This document shows positions 1 through 11,565 of a stretch of 64,000 nt of DNA, piece after piece (the first letter of the stretch is position 1; every line of letters begins with the position of its first letter). The notes under the pieces were generated by a model. The model saw only the letters and a program-made list of their open reading frames with translations. It had not been told where the DNA came from and made no database searches. The stretch is from Nepenthes gracilis (lineage: Eukaryota > Streptophyta > Magnoliopsida > Caryophyllales > Nepenthaceae). The DNA is taken from NCBI GenBank assembly GCA_033239525.1, contig BSYO01000011.1, forward strand, positions 8,213,973 to 8,277,972, written 5' to 3'. The translations under genes were made by a program, and so were the position numbers.

Positions 1-1135
1 CCTGATCAGAGAGAGTAAAGAAAGGGATTAGCTAAGAAAGATTACTGAATCTTGAAGACTTAGGCAATTTTGGTGTCAATGTATTTTGAATGAAACCAAC
101 TAATGTTTTGGATGAATATTATGCATTAAAATAGCATGGCATATTGTATATTATTATGGATTATTGCTTTACTTCTGCATGTTATTTTATGGATATAGTT
201 ATGCTTCCGTAGGTTTGATTTTGAAGTTGTACAAGTTCCTAGATGGCATCTCTATTTAGGTCCAATATGGTAATTGTGAATACTGTGTTAGAGTCATGGA
301 TAATATGACATTAATCTCGATCCTGTGTATATGTTGTCGATGAAAGAATGTGATTAAAATTTTGAGGTCTATTTGTTTAAATGTCCTGTACAGGTTGTAT
401 GTATGATTTTTGCCCTTATTTAGGGGAAATTCTGCCCAATTTTCTATAGAAATTAATAAAATAAATTAATAGTGTTTTAGTTTAATTTGTTTAAGCATGA
501 TTATTGACGGAGGTCATTAGAGAATATGACCCGTTCTGTCACAACAGGAATCGACACGAACTTATAGAAGAAGAAGAAAAGATGCCCAAACAACTAGAGA
601 TTTATCATCTTGGAGGGTGATAGATAGTTTTGGTAATTTTACGATTTCTGAATCCCCCAGTGCCACTAGTACTTCAAGTACACAAATCTATTCTCATGCC
701 TAATCCTAAGATTTTTCAATGTACGGATGCAGGCATCCTCCTCCTCCTTATTACCAATACGGGTACCAACACTCAAGACAGCTGAATTTTTATGGAACAT
801 TGCAAGCCTCAACTCATTTTCCACCATAACATCTAGACGAGAATAGTTATGGAGCACCACCAACGAAGAGTTTGGCAATATGCATGGATATTTTTTTAAT
901 GACTACTGCCAATTTCAAAAAATATATTATCCAAACCAATCATCAAATGATTAAAGCAATGAAGACAATGAATATACTCCAACACAAAGATTGACATGGG
1001 GGTGACATCAAGGCATTCAACTTCTATTAATATAATCATATTTTGATTATTAAATATTCCTTTCTACTTTATTAGTATTAACTTTATTAAATATCAGATG
1101 ATACCACAAATTAACTTATTTTTTATAAAGTAGCT

Positions 1136-1905
1136 ACAGACTATGTGGTTTAAAAATGAGTTTGCTTATATGCCAACTTGGATATGCTATATAAAAAATA
1201 CAAGACTATAAGTATGTCATTTCCTCTTACTTTTTTAGTTATTAATAACTTGCATACATATCATTTGGTAGTGAATAACAATTTATTCTCTTTATTTAGT
1301 TTTACTTTTATTATTTTAATATTGACTAGTGTAGAATTTCATATTAAAATATTAATTTAATAAGTAAAAATTATCTAAAATGCTTAAAATATATAAAATT
1401 TGATTAAATTTCAATATTATCTCAATTTTGATGTGGTTACAAAAAATTACATTCCATACGGCCAATACCTATACTTATTGCCCAATAAAACTGCAATTGA
1501 TATCACTACAGATACCAATATTTCCATTCATGGTACAAACTGTGTGGCTTGAGAATGAGTTTGATAACTTAGCTATACTAATGCAAAGATATAAGAATAC
1601 AAGTACACCATTTGTTCTTGCCTTCTTATTGTTAATAATTTGTGTGCACATTATTTGCTAGTTAGTGACTCTTCATTTGGTATTATTAATGTTTTGCTAT
1701 TTTGTTATTTGCTAGTGTAAAATTTGTTATTCAAAGTGTAGATTCAAAATAATATCATTTGTCTGAAACACATGAAATATATAAAACATGATTAAATATG
1801 GCTAAATTTTTTTATTTAATTTAATTTTGGCGTAGTTATGATAACAAATTGCATTTGATATAGCCAATATCAAAAAATATCACCCAATACAATTAATACA
1901 GATAG
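1136..1905. repeat. Two-copy tandem duplication, unit about 400 bp
   Basis: Copy 1 runs from about 1136 to 1534 and copy 2 from about 1535 to 1905. Both contain, in the same order, a GTGG..TGAGTTTG block (1141 and 1540), a block ending in AATACAAG, a run reading ATTAATAAYTTG or close to it, a TAGTGTA.AATTT block, an AAATATATAAAA block and an AATAC..T..CCCAATA block. The copies are diverged with many substitutions and small indels, so the duplication is old. No coding capacity was seen in either copy. Confidence 0.75.
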
Positions 1906-3300
1906 AGCCATAACTGATACTATTACCAATATTTTTGTCGATGAGCTTGTCGCATAGTACTTTATTCATTTTCCAAATCACAAGGATTTTGAGGCTAACG
2001 ACACTTTCCAGTGATTACACATTTAAGGCCAAGCTTCCTCGGATGACTTTTATGTCTTCTTCAGTCATTTTAGAGGCATATATATTGTTAGTTTTGTCAT
2101 ATTTACTAATTCATTTTGAATGAACTTTAAGTCTCATATATAGATAAGTCAATGTGGTAAAGCCTTCTTATGTTTATATGATATTATGTTTATATCAGTC
2201 TTAATCATGTTTATATGATATTATGCTTCAAATTAAGACATGAAGCCTATTGGTTAGAAGGTGGGGCCCAAGCCCATTTTGGTCACTATGCCAATCATGG
2301 CCTATTCATATATGGATCATGGGTCTCATGACTTTGCATAAAGTGGCTGAGGTTGGTTCAAAAAGTTCCTTTGAGATTTCAAGTATTTAACAAGGATTTT
2401 TGGAGCTATAAAAAGTGTGAGAGAAAATTTACCCTTCAAAAAACATGGAGAGTATATGATGAGGGAAGGGGAAGAATAGAGGAAGGGAAAGAGAAATCAG
2501 GGGACGGGGAGAAACAAAAGGAGAAACCAGGGGAAGAAGAAGGAAAAGCCGGGAAGAGAGGGAAGTAGAGACCGAGAGAGAGGACAGAAATATCACAATC
2601 AATCAAATTTTACTCAATTCATTAATGTTACTTCATACAATAGAGGTAGAGTTCTTATATAGAGAACCCTATGACTAGAATAACTAAAAATAAAATCATA
2701 ATCAAATAACTCCTAATTGGAAAATAAAAATCAAATCACAATTAAATAACTCCTAATTGAAAATAAAAATCAAATCTCTACTAAATTAAAAATAAAATCA
2801 AATCTCTGCTAATTAATAATCAAATCTCTACTAATTAATAATTAAATCTACTATAGAAATAATCAAATCAAATCTGCATCACTAATGTCCACATCAGAAT
2901 AATTCCAAGACAAGAAAAGCTCATATGAGTGGAGTGAATTTTTCCTCTCTTGAAAATAAGATATATAAGGGCAAAGTTGCTTATATAAAAGCATATTTTA
3001 TTAACTTTTAACAAATGAGAGACAAATCTTACCAGGGATTCCAGGGGAAATACAAGCATTATAAAGCTAACAAAAACAATCAATTCAGTCAAAAATAATA
3101 ATTGATCAAACAAGACCAACTAACCTAGTGCCATGGGTGACTGACTTGCTATGGAGTTCATCTTTCAGTGGTAAAGGGAGGAACTATTGGATTAATCAAT
3201 TTGCCATTAGAGATTCTGCAGTAGCACTCCTTTCACGAGGGCTGAACTACTACTGCCAATGCTATGAAGCTACACAGGGTTGAGCACTTGACTCACCATT
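1906..3300. other. AT-rich non-coding stretch with purine block and CTAATT repeats
   Basis: No gene is seen. At 2446-2580 there is a purine-rich (GGGAAG/GAGA) block. At 2680-2870 short units of the type AATCAAATCWCTACTAATT recur about six to eight times. Just before these, 2590-2680 resembles the end of a copia-type LTR in reverse orientation, but no boundaries or target duplication were found. If the aminopeptidase gene continues to the left of the window, this stretch is intronic. Confidence 0.4.
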
Positions 3301-3329
3301 GCTTGAGAAAATTTCCACTCATACAAAAG

Positions 3330-3620
3330 GTGAGTTCTCCCTTTGTCATGTTGGTTGAAAAGAACACAGAGATTATCAGGCGATCCCCATTTCAAAAACT
3401 GGTCTCTCATCATCAATCTATCCCTTGCAATTAGCCACAGAACAAAGATGTGTTTTTGGATATTTCCCTTTTCCCAAGCAACATTATACTACCTAGTCAG
3501 CCCCCAGATTGAACTAAATGCTCATACGCACTGGATATACTAAACTGGCCATGAGAAAGCAACTTCCAAGAGCAATGGTCCCAAATGAGCAGTACAAATC
3601 TCTGAACTCATCTCTCATAA
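3330..3620 (-). pseudogene. LINE remnant: zinc-binding tail of reverse transcriptase (zf-RVT type)
   Basis: Read on the minus strand, this fragment contains FSISSAYEHL followed, after a frameshift, by LIARDRLMMRDQFLKWGS and a segment with the pattern LCVLFNQ. In plant LINE ORF2 the region after the RT domain typically reads ..FSV(K/R)SAYE.. then ..W.L...RL.T(R/K)D.L..WGI....CV.C... The order and spacing fit, but the reading frame is broken and the final cysteines are incomplete. No 5' part of ORF2, A-tail or target duplication was found nearby. It is a dead fragment. Confidence 0.5.
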
Positions 3621-4017
3621 AAGCAATGACTTCTTGTCTTCCACATCCAAGAATCAGACTGCCTCTTGCTTGTGTTCCAAATACTCAGACCCTTCCTATA
3701 TTAGTCACGGATCATTGTCAAAGAAGACATTAATACAGCATGTCATCTATAGATCTCCGGTTAAATGGATTGCAGGCTGATGGGGAACTTTTGTTTTAGA
3801 CAACAACAATGGTATAAGCACGAGAAGGACTTCATTTGGCCGGATTTGAAATTACAATAGGCATGACGAATGTTAAATCAACACGGCTTTGGTTTTTCAA
3901 GCTTAGGGATGAATCCATGACAGTGGTTGTTAAGAAGCTGTCTGATTTCTTTAATTTTCATGGCTTTTAACATTTATTTGAGCACTTAATAAACTTCCAT
4001 ATCATGTCAACCCATTC

Positions 4018-4127
4018 AACCAATATAAACAGGGAAAGTTCAACATACAAAAGTCACTGAAAATGAGTATGCCAACCAATATAAACAAGGAAAGTTCAAC
4101 ACACAAAAATCATTGTAAATGAGTGTA
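4018..4127. repeat. Short tandem duplication, unit about 57 bp
   Basis: The sequence CCAATATAAACAGGGAAAGT at 4019 recurs at 4076 with one base changed, followed in both copies by TCAACAYACAAAARTCAYTG and AAATGAGT. It is a simple local duplication with no recognised function. Confidence 0.7.
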
Positions 4128-4458
4128 TGGGATAGATTTGAGAGAGTCCCTTTATCCAGTTGGTCTCCATATAGGTTAGAGAAACACTACATAACCAATG
4201 GAAACACGATTGGATGTTTGAAAGCATAAGGCGTAGGTGTTGCAGGTACAAATTATCAACACCAAAATCCCACGTTGGTAAAGCCTAGCTCCATTTCAAT
4301 TATAATACTACAATACAATTCATATGATATTAACTGGATTACATATTCTATTAGGATAAGAAAAAAAATATCCATGGATGCAATTAACAGCCCATTACTA
4401 GAACAACATTGTATATCAACAACTTGATACTTCAACAAATATAAAGGCTCTAACTCAC

Positions 4459-6066
4459 TTTTCTCCAATGGCAAAAGCAACCAAAGAAGACATGTTCCTT
4501 GTAAAGAAGTATCGCCCGCCAGGCTTTAAATCCCACTCCTCATTCTCTCTTAGTAGGTGGAAACCAGCATCAAGCAGTTGTCGTTTGGCTTCAGCTGAAA
4601 ATTTAAACTTGTAATTATGGATGTTCATATGCCAAAGCATATTATCATACATAAGAAATTATTCCAGAGAGAATTAGACTGGATTTATATTTATACTTCT
4701 CAATCAGCACAGTGACAACAAACGCTTTCAGAGAACTAAGAGTGCCAACAAAGCTTTAGTGTGTTCTCAACAATATTTTAGAGTTTTATCAACAAAACAA
4801 GAAATATAGATGTCATGGTTTTATGAATAGTAAGGGAGCTCCATTACAACCTAAACTTCAGAAGTTCACAAAATGGCAACAACATTTCAACAATGCAAAG
4901 GTATGGCTGCATTCATTCAACTCTCCTAAAATCCTACAATGTGTGAGCCTTGTGAGTTGAAATGACTTAAGGGAAATTTGCCCACGTGTAATCAGTATTT
5001 TTTGTATGCCAATAAATTGAGATCTCTCCTCATCATCCCTGTTAAAATGATATGAGAGATTTTGTCCCTTGGGTTTCCCCCCCTTCAGATGTGCCTGGGG
5101 TTCTTGCACATATATCTTACACAAGTAATACAACTGCTCCCTTATTTGTCAAAAAGACAATGTCTTCACGGGCAACTACTTCAAGAAAATAAAAGGTTAT
5201 GCCATATTACCAAGTCTACCCGTGCTTTTTAACTGCATTGCATATGGCAAAATTAAATGGTAACAACTTAAAGGAAAGGTGGGAGGGAAGCAAATGAAGG
5301 GATGGAAAAAGTTCAATTAGGTTGGCCTTCTTCTGAGGACATGAAGATTCAGCATCGTAACAAACAATTTCAAGAACAGTAATGGTGATAGAGACACTAT
5401 ACATTCGCATCACACTTACACTTTCTAAGGACACACTTTTTAAGGGTATCGTTTTTTGTAATTTACCTGCGATTCGCGTGGTAACCAAAACGTAAGAGAC
5501 TTTTAAAAATATGATACAAATGTGAAATCTCTAAAACGAAGTATGCAACCATCCATTACCAAACAACCAATGCAGACATGCCTATTCATTATATCTATAA
5601 TGCATCCCAACTACGATTATCCAATTTTATCCAGTCAGCCAAATTCACATGTTCACCAAATATTAGTTACAATTTGATGGGAAAATTCACATAATCCGCG
5701 TCAAACTTATGGAATTTTCGTGAATTTGATAACATAATACCGAGGAGCATACCCGTGGCATGAAACTGAGTCCAAGACTCATTAAGATAGTCCAGTAGAT
5801 CCCCAGCAATGGAGCCACCAAAAGAACTCTATAGACACACAAAAAGAAGAACACAGGGATAAATACGAATGAAATTTCAAGGATAGAGAGAGAAAGTGAG
5901 AGAGAACCTCGTTAATTTGATCGGAATTCGTGCAAAGAGAAGAAAATCTTGAGAGACTACTTAGGAGAGTGGCACGAAGGTTGGGGAGTTTAGTAGTAGG
6001 AGAGAGAAATGAAGGTTTCATCACATTCGGGCATGGCTGGAGCTGGAGCAGTCGAAGCCCAGACAT
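4459..6066 (-). CDS. Aspartyl aminopeptidase (M18 family), 5' exons 1-3, partial
   Basis: This is the N-terminal part of a plant aspartyl aminopeptidase, a zinc metallopeptidase that removes N-terminal acidic residues from peptides. Three exons join in frame with GT-AG borders: exon 1 5908-6066 (53 codons), exon 2 5753-5828 (76 nt) and exon 3 4459-4594 (136 nt). The start at 6066 gives MSGLRLLQLQ.. with a Ser/Leu/Arg-rich, acid-poor leader typical of organelle targeting; a second Met lies at residue 16. Exon 2 encodes GDLLDYLNESWTQFHAT. Exon 3 encodes AEAKRQLLDAGF and KPGGRYFFTRN, both strongly conserved at the start of this family, and breaks off at AFAIGEK. The metal-binding residues come later in the family and are not in the window: nothing like the expected HTDSP exon was found in 1-4458, so the gene either continues beyond the left edge across an intron over 4.4 kb or is truncated. 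The plant isoform with a targeting leader (Arabidopsis At5g04710 type) is the closest recalled match. Confidence 0.88.
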
Positions 6067-7282
6067 GGCCGTCGTTTTTCTTCGAGGATTATCAACAAGA
6101 AATGACTGGATTCATAAACTCTCAACGCTAATTTTTCGCATTTTTTTCATTTTTTTGCTGGGGGTGTTAATCAGCAACACCAATTATACGTCAAACTATT
6201 CATGTTTTTCAATTATAACACAGTGTTTATATATATTAATTGTATTCCTAACTTCGCATAATATTTTACTTTATCATTTAAGAAAAAAAATAATCTTTGC
6301 CTAAATACCATTCAAACTATAGGAAAATCTGATGAGACTTTAACCAAATTTTTTTTAAAATTGAAGCTTTTGAAATGAAAGGTCAAAATGGTTGGGGTGA
6401 TAAAAATAACTAAATGGAGAAGCTTTGATTAGCTGTTTTTTTATTATTATTAAATAAACGCCTAGCTTTCCTTAACATTATTAACAACAATATGATAACA
6501 GGACAAATTTGCTACAGTAATAAAAACTCGCAACCCTTAAAATACCATCATCGTTCATTCTCCATTGTTCTTATTAGGGTTTTGTTAGATTTTTTTTTTA
6601 TTTGTTACTCATTAGAGTTTTAAAAAAGAAATAATAAATTAATATAAATTTATATGTAGAGAACGGATCATTAAAGAATTATAAATTGATGAAACGAATA
6701 ACATTTCTCTTTTAATTATTCATATTTTGTTATTCTAACTCCTCTCATAACCATAGTCTTTATGCGATTTCCCATCATAAAACCTCTAATCGTGCATCAA
6801 ATTAAACAAAAAATCAATTCTAGTTCAAGCATGAAATGTAATGATTTATTAATAATTTCATTCCAATGCATACTTGAATTGAGGATTCAACAAAAAATAT
6901 AGACCACCCAAGAAAGGGCATGATCTAGATAGTTTATTTCTAAATCCAATGCACTACAGATAAAAAATGCAAAGAGATACAATAAGTATTTTAATAAAAA
7001 TCTCTCTTATATCTAAACTTGTATAAAGTTTGAGTAAGAAAAAAAAACAGTTACAAATTACCTATTTATTTAGTCAGCTTATAAAACTATTATTTTAGTT
7101 GTTGAAAAAAAGATAAATAACAAGGGGCGAGAGGAATTTGTCCAACATGAATTAGTTGTGCTTAAGTGACTAGTTTATTTGCAAACTTAGTCTTGGATTG
7201 ATTTAGTAAAATCTAAATGTTGTGAGGCCTAGTAGTGAAATTTTTAGAGAGGCGACTTTGGAGAGGGTTTGTTGGGGGCCTA
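6067..7282. promoter_or_regulatory. Intergenic region upstream of the aminopeptidase gene
   Basis: This 1.2-kb AT-rich stretch lies between the aminopeptidase start codon (minus strand, leftward) and the left end of the MULE. It must contain the aminopeptidase promoter, but no convincing single TATA or cis-element stands out from the A/T-rich background. No reading frame resembling a gene was seen. The MULE end lies about 1.2 kb from the start codon. Confidence 0.45.
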
Positions 7283-7520
7283 GGGGAGCTGCAATGCTAA
7301 CAGGGCCATTATTTAAAATCCAACTGTCCCCATTTTCATAATTTAAAAAGAATATTTTTTTAAAAAAAAAAAAAATGGAGGCACATAGAGCCATTAGATA
7401 AAAAACGCATCTAACGGTTATGGATTTTTTTAGACAATTTATTTCATCTTCCCCATTTTTTCATTCAGCGCCACTCTCTCTGTTCCTCTCTTCCTCTTCT
7501 CTTCTTAATTTTGCCGAGCA
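7283..7520 (+). repeat. MULE left terminal inverted repeat
   Basis: Matches the reverse complement of 15240-15480 at about two bases in three by eye, with short indels and an A-run expansion at 7350-7375. The inner part is a pyrimidine-rich CTCTCTCTGTTCCTCT leader that also occurs in the opposite end. Confidence 0.68.
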
Positions 7521-7839
7521 TCACCATTGTTATCATTGTTGCCATAGCCATCACCGTCGCGTAAGATAGAGAGTTACAATTGTCGTCGCCATTCTTTGGT
7601 GTCACTGTTGTCCATCGTCACTATTTGGAGCTACCGATACTATTCATCATCGCATACCAAGTAAGTAATCTCCTCCATTCCTTAAAACCAACTATAAATC
7701 TACCTTATTATTATTATTAAAACTTAAATATTTGTTGTTTAAAACTCCACGGGCACTAATTATTTGAGTCGGAAGAGAAATCGTATAAGAACAGAGTTTA
7801 TTACTCTGTTTGGTTGTGATATTCGGATTTGGGAGTTAG

Positions 7840-8135
7840 GTGTGTGTATGTACATATGTATAATGTATATATATTTATATGTATATATAAAACTATATAT
7901 ACATTTACATAAATATATTCATATAAATAAATTGAGTGTGTATATATCCATATATGTATAAATGTAGCTGTGTATGTGCTTATATATATACATACATATA
8001 TATATATATACACACACATACTGCGCATGTATATATTTATATATGTATAAATGTAACTATGTGTATGTATCATACTACGTGTGTGTATATTCAGTGTGCA
8101 GTGCATATACATACATATGTATATACATATATAAA
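7840..8135. repeat. AT/GT-type microsatellite cluster
   Basis: Runs of (TA)n, (TATG)n, (CA)n and ACATAC-type units fill this stretch. Open frames here on both strands consist almost wholly of I, Y, T, H and C and are repeat artefacts. The cluster lies between the MULE left end and the transposase remnant. Confidence 0.85.
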
Positions 8136-8238
8136 TACATTAATATATGTATTGTATTTGTATTGCTCCTATTTCAAATAATATAATGTTGCTACTATTT
8201 TATTTGCTACTACTGCTGTATAATGATGAAAATATTTC

Positions 8239-10250
8239 AAAAATTGGCATGACTTTTGAAAATATAGATAATGCTTGGGAGTATAAGAAAGAGTATGGTA
8301 CTCAAATGGGATTTTCTATGCGAAAGTATTTGATTAGAAAATCTAAAATTAATAAGTTAGATATACCTAGAACGTTTTGTTGTTCAAAAAAAAAAGTGCC
8401 CATCTACCAGACAAGAGACGAGGTGAAAATACAAAACAATGATGGGAAACACGTTGTGGTTGTCCTAGTAAGATGAATTGTATCCTTATTAGGAATATTG
8501 AAAAAATAAATGTTAAAAACTTATTGAATCACATAATCACGAACGCAAACCTCCAGAAACGAAGCATATGCCTAGATCACAAAGAGAGATTTCAAAAGCG
8601 CACGGTCATTTAATTGAAACGGCCCAAAACACCGGTTTGAGACCTTGTCAAACCCATGAGCAGATTGTAGTTGAGGCTAGTAATATGAGTAATGTGGGTT
8701 ACACAACGAAGGACAAAAAAACCTTTCCACGTGGTAGGAGACAACGGTGTATGGAGTTTGGTGAGGCGGGGGCAATACTTTATTATTTTTAAAAGAAAAA
8801 AATTACAAAACTCTTTATTTTTTAATAATATACATTTAGATAATAAAGACTGTGTGACTAATTTATTTTAGATGGATCTATAAATGATTGTTGATTATCA
8901 AGTATTTGATAATGTTGTTATATTTGATACAACTTAAGGGATAAATTAAGGTTTGCGGCCTTTTGGCCTCTTTACAGGTTTCAATCATCACAGAACAAAT
9001 GTTGTTTTTGGAGCGGTACTATTGTACGATGAAATAGTTGATTCTTTTGTTTGGTTATTTGAGACATTTCAAAATGTCATAGTGGATAGGCTCCCCAAAC
9101 TATTTTTACTGATCAAGATACTGCAATGACAAATGCTCTTGCTTTGATGATGCCGTCAACATGGTATGATTTGTGCATCCGGTATATTATGCAAAATGCC
9201 ACTAAACATCTTGAGAGTCATGATGAGTTACTTTCTAAATTTAGAAAATTTATGTATGGATACGAGGATAAAAGACAATTTGAGAGTGCTTGGTCAATCA
9301 TAGTGTTTGCAGAGGAAGGCAGCCATGTGAGATTGTGGTTATATAAAATCTATTGTCTAATATATAAATAAGCCATTTGTTTTATGAAAAATGTCTTTTC
9401 GTTAGGAATTAGAAGTATACAATTAAATGAAAATCTTAACAATGATCTAAAGAATCATTTGATATGTGATCTTAATGTTCAAGATTCTTTTTATCATTTT
9501 GATAGAGTTCTTGAAAAAAAAAAGATATAAGAAATTGTATGCTGAGTATAAATCGAAACAAAAAATTTTTAATTTAATAATGATTGACTGTCCAATGATG
9601 ATTCAAGCCTCAAAAATATATTCTCTAACAATTTTCAAGCTCGACTAAGTGAAATTGTTAAAAATAATAAATATATATGTATTTTCTCGGCATAAGCCCA
9701 TTTATGTGTTAGGATTGCATATGGATCTATCTTTGTGGTATCATATTTTATTTGATCCTCATACACAAATTGTGTAATGTAACTGACGAATGTTTGAAAT
9801 CTCGAGAATTTTGTGTTTACATGTTTTCAAAATATTCAATATACATGATTTGTGATCCATACAAGACATATTCTGAAGAGGTGGACTCAGAAAGTAAGGG
9901 ATAATGCTCCAAATATGAGTTCAAAGAATTTGCTAAATTTAGAAGATCCGCAAACCTGGTCAGGTTGGATTTCGGCAAGGTTTACATGTAGTTGTCTACG
10001 TATTGCAAGTGATTCGGAATAGAGAGAAAAATTAAAGGCAAAAGTTACATAGATTGAAAGCCTTGTCCAAAGTTTTTCACATGATAGGTTTGAAAAAGTT
10101 TAGCCTATGTTATGCCGACCGAAATCACAAATCAAATTGTTAAGGATGTAAAGTATAAGGGAGGAATAAGGGCAACAAAACATCCGAAAGGCTGTTTGGA
10201 AAGAAAAAAAGATGTAAGAAATCTGATAAATCATTGCGAATAATAGAAAC
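8239..10250 (+). pseudogene. FAR1-type MULE transposase pseudogene
   Basis: The domain order is that of a FAR1/FHY3-related transposase. At 8248-8390 there is a FAR1 DNA-binding domain (FENIDNAWEYKKEYGTQMGF, then SMRKYLIRKSK and a CCSKK end). At 8568-8792 comes the linker with QREISKAHG and FGEAGAILYYF. At 8930-9110 is the start of the MULE DDE core, with FDTT, GFNHHRTNVVFG and SFVWLFETF. At 9126-9310 is LCIRYIMQNATKHLES followed by FESAWSI, and near 9870-9960 is RWTQKVRDNAPNMSSKNL. Frameshifts and stops separate these blocks (for example after 8476, 8792 and 9371), and a C-terminal SWIM zinc finger could not be seen. Domesticated FAR1 genes share this architecture, but the flanking inverted repeats and decay point to a transposon copy. 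It cannot encode a working protein. Confidence 0.82.
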
Positions 10251-11425
10251 CGAGGTTTGTTAATAATTGTTTATTTATTATATCATGACATTATATGCAA
10301 CAATTATCATTATATTCATCTCCGTTTTTAACTGTTTACGTCAGGAACAAATTTTAAATTCAGCTACTGATGTGAACAACACAATTGTTGAAAACTTTAA
10401 TGCGTTATTGAAGCACAGTAGTCAATCTTAATAACCATTGTCATATATGCAATTACTTATGGTATTTTGTAGTGTTTTGTTTTATATGCATTTAGATTTA
10501 AGAACTTTTTTTTCTATATTACTAATTATATCTTTATTATTTTGGGACCAACATGAGACCTTTTTAAGATCTCATATAGCTAACAGAGAAAGTGTTGAGG
10601 CTGAATAAAAGAAGAAACAATCAGCACAAAGGTATTGCATTTTAAACTGGTTATGGCTGCTCTTCTTCGTATGCAGCTAACTAAAACAAAATGGTGTTAC
10701 GTTTTAATTTCATTTTGAACTTGCCTCTTTGATAGTTTGAAGGCCTTACTCGAATTAGGTTTTAATTCATCATCTCAGCATGAATGTAGATTCTGAAGGA
10801 TGCGGTGGTTCAGGGCTCAGCAATAAGAGGAGGCGCTGAGCAAAGGCTGATCGACGAGAAGCTAAATTGTCTTCATATATGTTTGTTTTTTTTTTGTAAA
10901 TTAGATTACTTTTATTGCTTAATTTGTATTAAAGGATCCTTTGTTCAAGTGTAGAATGTACTTATCTTTTGATAAAGATGTAGCAAGATCAGAAATTAAC
11001 ACAAGTATATAATTTGGCTGTCTATTATATGCTGGCAAATTCTCATCAAAATTGCCATTGCAACGAACAAATTCATCTATAGCAGGCAGTTATTAGTGCT
11101 TGCACCGGTCATCTCTTCAGGGCAATTGAGCATTCTAGACTCTTTCTTTTTTAATGTTAGTATTTGGCCACTAGAGTGTGGGAATTGAAATTATTTGCAT
11201 ACTTTGTTTAAGGGTTAATGGATTCTTAAATTTAAAGATTGATGTTTGTGAAAATACATAAAGTAATATATTTGATTTCAAAAGCAATCAAATTCTAATA
11301 ATGTATAAAATAATTATAGGTCTTTAATTTAATAATAAAAATTAGACTAATTATACATAATATTATAATAGTTATTAAAAATTTAGTTGTTAATACCTAT
11401 TCTTAATTTGTTGATAATAAAATAC
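10251..11425. other. MULE internal remainder, no gene recognised
   Basis: AT-rich sequence between the transposase remnant and the nested LINE. A short plus-strand stretch around 10360-10420 might be more transposase relic, but no motif is clear. A 16-bp sequence at 11426-11441 that ends this stretch is the LINE target site. Confidence 0.4.
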
Positions 11426-11565
11426 GTGTATAAGATTATAGGTGTCCAGTGTTCTCATTTTTGGGTCAAATTTTCTAGAGAGAGAATCTCTCTCCTCTCT
11501 CTTCGATTTCAAATTTTGAATTCATCCTTGCTGCCCGTTCGGCTCTGGCGGCATCGCCGCCGGCC

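Noticed and set aside
7801..8181. Overlapping frames on both strands rich in Ile, Tyr and His
   Set aside because: They coincide with TA/TATG/CA microsatellite sequence and have no domain.
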